From NCBI GenBank assembly GCA_026014845.1, contig JAOZHM010000173.1:1-7601 (forward strand): DNA of 7,601 nt, read 5' to 3'. The notes beneath the pieces are model-generated. The model searched no databases. It had not been told where the DNA came from and worked only from the letters and a program-made list of their open reading frames with translations. The DNA comes from Candidatus Bathyarchaeota archaeon. GTDB taxonomy: Archaea; Thermoproteota; Bathyarchaeia; Bathyarchaeales; Bathycorpusculaceae. Both the position numbers and the translations under genes were made by a program. Below, piece after piece: positions 1-4,576 of this stretch (within the stretch, counting starts at the first letter, position 1; every line of letters begins with the position of its first letter).

Positions 1-596
1 AATCGATAACCTCAAATAGGAATCCCTTCAAAACATTAATCGTAACGATAATTTCGCAAAACACAGCAGGCAAAAACACAGCCAAAGCCTTCGAAAACCT
101 TTCGAAGCAGTTCCAAATAACACCCGAAGCATTAGCGAACGCTGAAACAAACAAAATTGAAGAATGCTTGAAAGTGGCTGGCTTGTACAGGAACAAAGCC
201 AAAACAATAAAACAAGTTTCAGAAATCATCATCGAAAATTATCAGGGAGACTTAACACAAGTACTGTCAATGCCCTTCGAAGAAGCAAGGAAAGCTCTTC
301 TACAACTTCCAGGAGTTGGACCAAAAACAGCCGACGTTGTCTTACTCTTCTGCGCAGAAACACCCACAATCCCTGTGGACACTCATGTTAATCGCGTATC
401 AAAACGATTAGGTCTAGCGCCAAAGAACGGAGACTATGAAGCCATTCGCAAATCACTTCAAGAACTCTACGACCCAAAAGACTACTTATCGATTCATATT
501 TTACTGATTTTGCTGGGTAGAACACATTGCAAGGCTAGAAATCCCTTATGTAAACAATGCCCGGTGAACGTGCTTTGTCCATCAAGGCATGTTTAG
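1..596 (+). CDS. nth: Endonuclease III (DNA glycosylase/AP lyase), 5'-truncated by window edge
   Basis: Base-excision repair enzyme that removes oxidised pyrimidines and cleaves the abasic site. The reading frame is open from base 3 with no ATG, GTG or TTG near the edge, so the true start lies outside the window; 197 residues are visible. Numbering from base 3, the segment ISQNT (17-21) is the conserved substrate-pocket motif in its archaeal form. The helix-hairpin-helix LPGVGPKTA (102-110) carries the catalytic lysine K108, and VDTHVNR (125-131) carries the catalytic aspartate D126. The Lys-Asp spacing of 18 matches E. coli Nth (K120/D138). The C-terminal 4Fe-4S ligands C176, C183, C186 and C192 have the exact Cx6Cx2Cx5C pattern. 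By alignment to the 211-residue E. coli protein, only about 10-30 residues are missing. A TTG at 168 begins a shorter frame, but it would delete essential parts and is not the start. The gene is convergent with the kinase gene downstream. Identification is secure. Confidence 0.96.
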   Translation, partial: SITSNRNPFKTLIVTIISQNTAGKNTAKAFENLSKQFQITPEALANAETNKIEECLKVAGLYRNKAKTIKQVSEIIIENYQGDLTQVLSMPFEEARKALLQLPGVGPKTADVVLLFCAETPTIPVDTHVNRVSKRLGLAPKNGDYEAIRKSLQELYDPKDYLSIHILLILLGRTHCKARNPLCKQCPVNVLCPSRHV

Positions 597-617
597 GATA
601 ATAAATGACTGGAGCAT

Positions 618-639
618 AGAAAATCTACAGCGATTTTCT
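618..639. terminator. Inverted repeat between convergent nth and Clp1-like kinase genes
   Basis: A perfect 8-bp stem (AGAAAATC / GATTTTCT) encloses a 6-base loop (TACAGC). It lies 21 bases after the nth stop and 35 bases beyond the kinase stop, which is read from the other side. The position suits a bidirectional transcription end, but the stem is AT-rich and not followed by a clear T-run on either strand. Archaeal termination depends mostly on T-tracts, so the function is only suggested. The rest of 597-674 shows no gene. Confidence 0.3.
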
Positions 640-674
640 CCTTAGGTCAGAGTGAGCTTTCCAAGATGGATTCC

Positions 675-1991
675 TTAAAATAGGTTTCTAAACGTTTTAA
701 AGTCTGACTGGTTTTCTTCTGTGAAAATCGGAGTTTCCTTCAAGTTCTCATCCAGTTTAACTCTTCCCATAGTGACTATCGAAATTTTTTCGGAGACAGG
801 TGTATAGATTTTCATGACGTTCCTTCTGTAATCAATTTCTCGAAGAGAACCTATTCCGAGGAAATTCCGTTCATCATCGTATAAAGCCATAAGCAAGCCC
901 TTTTCCTCACCCTTGTGAACCACTACAACCTTCTTCTTTGTGATTTCTTCCACATTCTTAATGTTTTCCGAATCTATCCAACGTCTTTTACCAATAACTA
1001 TGCAGATTTTATTGCACAATTCTGCAAGATGCAACGGTTTCATTCCCAGAAGACCATAGATTTTTCCTGCCTGTGCCATGTTTCCATAGTTCCTCCCTAG
1101 GCCAATTAACTCATCTTCTTCGATTTTCAACCAACTTAGAGGAATAGTTCTAACCTTGGCGTTTCTCAAATATTTTACATATCCAAGTTCCCGCAAACTT
1201 CTGCGTTTTTCTGTAGTCCTTTGCCTTATGGCTGAGGGTGAATCTATACTTACTTTTCTGAACTTTTGAAGGGCTTCTAAAAGAGATGTCAATTCATCTT
1301 TTTGTTGTATACATAAAATGATGTTGGGGTTGAGCTTCTCGGCGAGTTGAAGCTTGTACTTAACGGCGTCTTCTCCTTCAACCCAACCGTCAGTATTCAC
1401 AATGACGAAATCTGGATTATCGCTAAAAATCTTCTGTTTTGATGAGACCAGGCCTTCTAGCACCTTGTTGACGGCTCTGCTTGGCGAAGTGAAACCAATA
1501 AAAAAAGCATTTTTTGCTTGTAAGCCAAACAAGTCCGTTAATGGTTTAGTTACAAAGGCATAAGAAACACTGCAAGGGGGACCAATATCAGACTGACCTA
1601 AGTCTCCATCCAGAATCGCTACCTTCTGTCCTTCATTAAGCAATTTGTTAATCAGGAACGTAGAGAAGCCTGTCTTTCCAGAATCAACAGCGCCAATCAC
1701 CATTGCAGTAAAGGGTCTAACTTGAGAGTTTAACAACTCTTCGAATGCCTGAAGCCATGAGGATGGAATGGTGTCTCCATCTACCTCCTCGACGTTTGTG
1801 CTTTCTCCCACTGAAATGTCAAACGTGGCTGTTTCCTTAACAGCAAAAGGCAGCCTTTTTCCTTCTCTTACCACGATCTTCCTCATGTTTCTCAATCTGG
1901 CACCAAACACTTCTACTTTGCCTGAAACCACTGAAGCAGAAGCTGGGCCGTCAATCAATAGTGTTTTTCCGCTTTCAATTGTTCGATTCAT
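675..1991 (-). CDS. Clp1/Grc3-family polyribonucleotide 5'-hydroxyl kinase
   Basis: Predicted to transfer phosphate from NTP to the 5'-OH of RNA or DNA. The family includes human CLP1 (tRNA splicing, mRNA 3' processing), Grc3/NOL9 (rRNA processing) and a characterised Pyrococcus kinase. Features in the 438 residues: an N-terminal beta-rich domain (about 1-80); the P-loop GAVDSGKT at 100-107; the Walker B-like DGDLGQ at 128-133, diagnostic for this family; FIGFTSP (164-170); NTDGW (199-203); an arginine-rich lid RQRTTEKRR (256-264); and a C-terminal beta domain of about 120 residues. Walker lysine K106 and threonine T107 are present, so activity is expected. The ATG at 1991 is supported by GGAGG at 2003-1999, seven bases upstream. 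The start overlaps the RuvC-like gene by 17 bases, so translation is probably coupled. The true substrate (tRNA exon, rRNA intermediate or DNA end) cannot be read from sequence. Confidence 0.9.
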   Translation of the reverse strand: MNRTIESGKTLLIDGPASASVVSGKVEVFGARLRNMRKIVVREGKRLPFAVKETATFDISVGESTNVEEVDGDTIPSSWLQAFEELLNSQVRPFTAMVIGAVDSGKTGFSTFLINKLLNEGQKVAILDGDLGQSDIGPPCSVSYAFVTKPLTDLFGLQAKNAFFIGFTSPSRAVNKVLEGLVSSKQKIFSDNPDFVIVNTDGWVEGEDAVKYKLQLAEKLNPNIILCIQQKDELTSLLEALQKFRKVSIDSPSAIRQRTTEKRRSLRELGYVKYLRNAKVRTIPLSWLKIEEDELIGLGRNYGNMAQAGKIYGLLGMKPLHLAELCNKICIVIGKRRWIDSENIKNVEEITKKKVVVVHKGEEKGLLMALYDDERNFLGIGSLREIDYRRNVMKIYTPVSEKISIVTMGRVKLDENLKETPIFTEENQSDFKTFRNLF

Positions 1992-2628
1992 TGTTTTTCC
2001 TCCGTGTAAATGTATGACCGTTTCTTCCAGCGATTTTCATAGCTGAAACGATATCCCTTAATCCTCTTCTATGTTTACTCTCACTTATGTAGCGATTGGT
2101 TCCTGCCTCTCTCACGCTCTGCAACACCACGTTTGAAGGCAGTATTTCGTCTAAAGCCCGCAAAATTTTATCTTTATATTTCGGGACTCCGTCGCCGATT
2201 TTCACCAAAATAGACGTTACAGGATCGCTTTTGAAGTTTTCAAGAATACTTTTTATCTTATCTAATGTTTCTTCAATACCGAAACAATTTCCTGTTTCAA
2301 CAACCTTACCATCTGCTAAAACTGCTAATCCGAAAACTTCGCCGGGATCTACGCCGATAACTATTCTTTCATAACGTTCTTTTCCCTGGGCAATTCGCAT
2401 TGCTTGATTTATTAGCAATTCAGGCTCCATTTCTCCTTTTAGGGTTAGAACTTTCTCATGTTTTATGAGAGGTCGCTCCTCTTCCGTGGTTATAACAACC
2501 TTAACCTCTATGGGAACGCGTTCATTTGGGGTTAGACTCAAAAACGGCACATTCTTCTTTTTCAACTCACTAACTATTAAGTAATAGGCTTTTCCTGAAA
2601 CCGTTGCCACAGCTATCTTCGCTTTCAT
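1975..2628 (-). CDS. RuvC/YqgF-like RNase H-fold protein, putative nuclease of unknown role
   Basis: I do not recognise a named gene. Residues 88-112 (ERIVIGVDPGEVFGLAVLAD, then a Gly/Val-rich strand) are a typical first strand of RuvC/YqgF-type RNase H-fold nucleases, with D94 as first metal ligand. Later acidic positions fit the remaining ligands: D146 in KIGDG, E174 in REAGTN, and D192 in RGLRDIVSAMKIA, which resembles the closing D-x3-A helix of RuvC. Residues 1-85 form a separate alpha/beta domain (LSLTPNERVP, VVITTEEE) that I cannot assign. The tail (207-217) is basic and polar. Total length is 217. The ATG at 2628 has only a weak AGGAA upstream, and a TATA-like element lies about 27 bases upstream, so a leaderless message is likely. 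It is first in an operon with the Clp1-like kinase, which suggests a joint nucleic-acid end-processing role. The fold call is reasonably sure; activity and substrate are inference. Confidence 0.72.
   Translation of the reverse strand: MKAKIAVATVSGKAYYLIVSELKKKNVPFLSLTPNERVPIEVKVVITTEEERPLIKHEKVLTLKGEMEPELLINQAMRIAQGKERYERIVIGVDPGEVFGLAVLADGKVVETGNCFGIEETLDKIKSILENFKSDPVTSILVKIGDGVPKYKDKILRALDEILPSNVVLQSVREAGTNRYISESKHRRGLRDIVSAMKIAGRNGHTFTRRKNNESNN
1999..2003 (-). promoter_or_regulatory. Shine-Dalgarno site of the Clp1-like kinase
   Basis: GGAGG on the minus strand, seven bases before the ATG at 1991 and inside the 3' end of the upstream RuvC-like gene. It fixes the kinase start and shows that this downstream operon gene is translated from its own leadered site. 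Confidence 0.75.
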
Positions 2629-2697
2629 ATTGCTTTCCTATCTGTATTATCTTTATAGCATAAAACAAAATATTAGTTTCGCTCTTTATATTCGTTG
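2629..2697. promoter_or_regulatory. Divergent promoter region, RuvC-like operon / radB-carS operon
   Basis: This 69-base AT-rich gap separates two divergent operons. On the minus strand CTATAAAG (2658-2651) is centred about 27 bases from the ATG at 2628, the distance expected for leaderless initiation. On the plus strand the same bases read CTTTATAG, about 40 bases before the radB ATG, which would leave a leader of roughly 15-20 bases. A second TATA-like string (TTTATAT, 2685-2691) is too close to the radB ATG to serve radB but could serve the minus strand. No operator-like repeat stands out. Confidence 0.45.
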
Positions 2698-3408
2698 ATG
2701 TGCATAGCTGTGCTACAAAATATTCCAACAGGCTGCAAAACGATTGATGAAATTCTGGAAGGTGGTATTCCAAACCGAAAAGTCAGCTTAGTTTATGGCG
2801 AAGCGGAAACTGGGAAAACGACCTTGGCTATGCAGTGCGCAGTCAACTGTGCAAGGCAAAAATACAAAACATTGTTTGTGGATTGTGACGGCACATTTTC
2901 GGCGCAAAGGCTTTCCCAAATTGCCTTAAAAGAATTCCAAAATATTTCAGAGTTGATAATTTTAATGAAACCAAACAATTTTAGCGAGCAAACAATAGTC
3001 ATAGACCGACTGACAGATTACATAACTAAAAGCTTCGGACTCGTAGTCATTGACACTCTCACATCTCTTTATCGCGCCGAAGTTGCAGAGCATCCTGAAA
3101 AAACATTCGAACTAAACCGTGAACTGAACAGACAAATGGCGTGTTTAGCACAAATTGCCAAAACCCATAAAATCGTAGTTTTAACAACAAGTCAAGTGCG
3201 AAGCGTTTTCAACGAAGCCCTCGTAAGCATAGAACCCGTAGCTACTAGAGTTTTAAGATTCTGGGCAGATATTATCATCGCTATGAAACCTACCGAGAAT
3301 CCACAAATAATCAGAGCGATCTTGGAAAAAACCCCCAAAAAAACGCTGCCCTCAACTTGCCACTTAAAAATAGAAGAGACAGGAATACATGAATATTTAA
3401 TTCACTAA
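2698..3408 (+). CDS. radB: RadB-type RecA/Rad51 family ATPase
   Basis: Short recombinase paralogue thought to assist the main archaeal recombinase RadA in homologous recombination and repair. The 236 residues consist of the RecA core only, without the N-terminal helix-hairpin-helix domain of RadA; this is the RadB layout. The start IPTGCKTIDEILEGGIP (9-25) is the classic pre-Walker segment. Walker A is GEAETGKT (34-41) and Walker B is LVVID (115-119). The segment VLTTSQVR (161-168) is the strand leading to the DNA-binding loop. At VDCDGTFS (61-68) the usual DTEG is altered, so D64 stands where RecA/RadA have the ATP-hydrolysing glutamate, suggesting weak ATPase activity. The ATG at 2698 was chosen over the adjacent TTG at 2695; no Shine-Dalgarno site is visible. 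carS follows 13 bases later. An aRadC-type paralogue is the main alternative, because the subfamilies differ mainly by phylogeny. Confidence 0.85.
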   Translation: MCIAVLQNIPTGCKTIDEILEGGIPNRKVSLVYGEAETGKTTLAMQCAVNCARQKYKTLFVDCDGTFSAQRLSQIALKEFQNISELIILMKPNNFSEQTIVIDRLTDYITKSFGLVVIDTLTSLYRAEVAEHPEKTFELNRELNRQMACLAQIAKTHKIVVLTTSQVRSVFNEALVSIEPVATRVLRFWADIIIAMKPTENPQIIRAILEKTPKKTLPSTCHLKIEETGIHEYLIH

Positions 3409-3421
3409 TGGTTGTGTAAAA

Positions 3422-3922
3422 ATGGAACTAGCACGACTAGTCATTGAAGCGTTAACATTTATATTTCCGGCATACTGTGCCAACGCTGTACCAGTAATCA
3501 CTGGTGGAAGTCTTCCTCTGGACTTCGGGAAAAAATTTTTTGATGGAAAGCCGATTTTTGGGAAGAACAAAACTTTTCGAGGCTTCTTTTCTGGATTGGC
3601 TGTTGGAACGGCTGTTGGTTTTGTAGAAAGTGTATTTTTCGATTATCCTATCGTATTTGGCTTATTGCTATCTTTAGGAGCTTTATTCGGAGATTTAACT
3701 GCAGCCTTTGCAAAGAGAAGGCTTGGGCTATCTCCTGGTGACTTGTTGCCTGTTGTTGATCAAGTTGGTTTTATAATAGGTGCGATTCTGTTTTCTCTTC
3801 CAATTTGTTTACACACGCTGTCTTGGGAGCTTCTAGTTGCTGTTTTAATTGTAACTCTTCCCATACACTTGTTAACGAATTTTGCAGCATATAAACTGGG
3901 TCTGAAAAGTAATCCTTGGTAA
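3422..3922 (+). CDS. carS: CDP-archaeol synthase (CTP:digeranylgeranylglyceryl-phosphate cytidylyltransferase)
   Basis: Integral membrane enzyme that activates unsaturated archaetidic acid with CTP to give CDP-archaeol and pyrophosphate, the entry point for all archaeal phospholipid head groups. The 166 residues match the family closely. The segment PAYCANAVPVITGG (16-29) is followed by PLDFGKKFFDGKPIFG (32-47), then KNKTFRGFFSG (48-58), the signature KT-RG motif. GDLTAAFAKRRLGLSPGD (90-107) and the DQVGF motif (113-117) complete the cytidylyltransferase core. About five membrane segments are visible, near 5-25, 55-71, 76-92, 114-131 and 136-154, with the charged catalytic loops between them, as in the solved archaeal CarS. 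No clear Shine-Dalgarno site precedes the ATG; with 13 bases after radB it is probably cotranscribed. The stop is five bases from the stop of the convergent OST3/OST6-like gene. Confidence 0.94.
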   Translation: MELARLVIEALTFIFPAYCANAVPVITGGSLPLDFGKKFFDGKPIFGKNKTFRGFFSGLAVGTAVGFVESVFFDYPIVFGLLLSLGALFGDLTAAFAKRRLGLSPGDLLPVVDQVGFIIGAILFSLPICLHTLSWELLVAVLIVTLPIHLLTNFAAYKLGLKSNPW

Positions 3923-3927
3923 AGCTT

Positions 3928-4374
3928 TCACTGGCCCATTTTTATCTGTATTGTGGTTTCAAGGAATATGTATGCCATAATTAGGAAAACTGCACCTATC
4001 AGAAACATCAGGTAGGCTTGTCTTGGCTTGTAAGCATATTTTGTGCTTTGATATATGGCTATTGCTCCGATGATGCCCAGCGAATAGAGAGTCATGGCGA
4101 TGATACTGTCGGTTATGAATTGTTCCGATAGTTGCGGATAAAGAAAAATGAACCGTCCACCGCCAGGGAGCTCCACGTAAGCTGATGGAAGTGGCCTATT
4201 TATTACATCGTAAAGGCCTCCTCCGAACAGAAATATGGCTGCAGCCATGGCAATGGCTGAAAGAACTATAGTGGAAGGCTTTGTTGTTGAAATTTTTCTA
4301 TAGAATCTGTTTATGGAATAGGACAATGATGATATTCTTCTCTTAACCTTGCGTGACACCTTGTTTTTCACCAC
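3928..4374 (-). CDS. OST3/OST6-like three-TM membrane protein (no thioredoxin domain)
   Basis: In eukaryotes OST3/OST6 (TUSC3, MAGT1) are oxidoreductase subunits of oligosaccharyltransferase with a lumenal thioredoxin domain and a C-terminal membrane part. This 148-residue protein resembles only the membrane part. A basic N-terminus (1-33, many K/R) is followed by TM1 (about 34-56), an external loop, TM2 (about 88-108), a short basic loop (TKYAYKPRQ, 111-119) and TM3 (about 119-139). The best match is GGLYDVINRPLP (52-63) and FIFLYPQLSEQFITDS (75-90), which parallel the human GQMWNHIRGPP and YIHGSNQAQFVAETY segments recalled from TUSC3. No CxxC or other cysteine is present, so thiol chemistry is excluded. 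The likely role is partner of the archaeal oligosaccharyltransferase AglB, by inference. It starts with GTG (4374, or the adjacent GTG at 4371) and overlaps the upstream zinc-finger gene by 32 bases. The GGAG at 4391-4388 is 13 bases away, rather far. Confidence 0.68.
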   Translation of the reverse strand: MVKNKVSRKVKRRISSLSYSINRFYRKISTTKPSTIVLSAIAMAAAIFLFGGGLYDVINRPLPSAYVELPGGGRFIFLYPQLSEQFITDSIIAMTLYSLGIIGAIAIYQSTKYAYKPRQAYLMFLIGAVFLIMAYIFLETTIQIKMGQ

Positions 4375-4576
4375 TTTTAATTAAATGCTCCGCCACTTCC
4401 TTAGCCCATTCTCCTGTTAGTGGATTCTTAACAATCTCACTTAAATACTCTTTCCAAGAGATTTCTAATGCCTTTTTCCATTCATCATATTTTTTATCAA
4501 TGCTTTCATAAGCCTTCGCATGTAGTTCGCAGTAACCTTTTTCGCCAGCCTCCCTACCGCATATTACGCATTTCAA
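4343..4576 (-). CDS. Small CxxC/CxxH putative zinc-finger protein, function unknown
   Basis: A 77-residue protein that I cannot name. C3, C6, C16 and H19 make a compact CxxC-x9-CxxH zinc-binding head. It is followed by a charged, mostly helical region rich in Trp and aromatics (YDEWKKALEISWKEYL at 30-45, NPLTGEWAKEVAEHLI at 51-66) and a polar tail. The protein lacks a signal peptide or membrane segment, so it should be cytosolic. It starts with TTG at 4576, supported by a strong GGAGAGGAG eight bases upstream. The start lies inside the topA 3' end (23-base overlap), and the 3' end runs 32 bases into the OST3/OST6-like gene, so all three genes should be translationally coupled. The ordered composition and precise overlaps argue for a real gene. 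Possible roles are a nucleic-acid or protein-binding accessory of either neighbour; nothing in the sequence decides. Confidence 0.8.
   Translation of the reverse strand: MKCVICGREAGEKGYCELHAKAYESIDKKYDEWKKALEISWKEYLSEIVKNPLTGEWAKEVAEHLIKSGEKQGVTQG

Noticed and set aside
164..391. ATG-initiated 75-residue frame overlapping nth
   Set aside because: It lies wholly within nth in another frame; its product is Ser/Arg/Thr-rich with no motifs, whereas the nth frame carries all catalytic and Fe-S residues.
168..596. TTG 168 as the true start of nth
   Set aside because: The same frame is open and well conserved upstream to base 3 (NPFKTLIVTIISQNT), so the gene simply enters from outside the window.
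1768..2046. 92-residue plus-strand frame opposite the kinase start
   Set aside because: It is antisense to conserved coding sequence of the Clp1-like kinase and the RuvC-like gene; composition is Ser/Thr-rich as expected of a shadow frame.
2570..2773. 67-residue minus-strand frame across the divergent promoter
   Set aside because: It covers the radB start and the intergenic TATA-like region in antisense, has no motifs and no ribosome binding site.
3921..3928. Palindrome AAAGCTTT between carS and OST3-like stops as a terminator
   Set aside because: Eight bases without a loop cannot form a stable RNA hairpin; it is a by-product of two stop-codon regions meeting.
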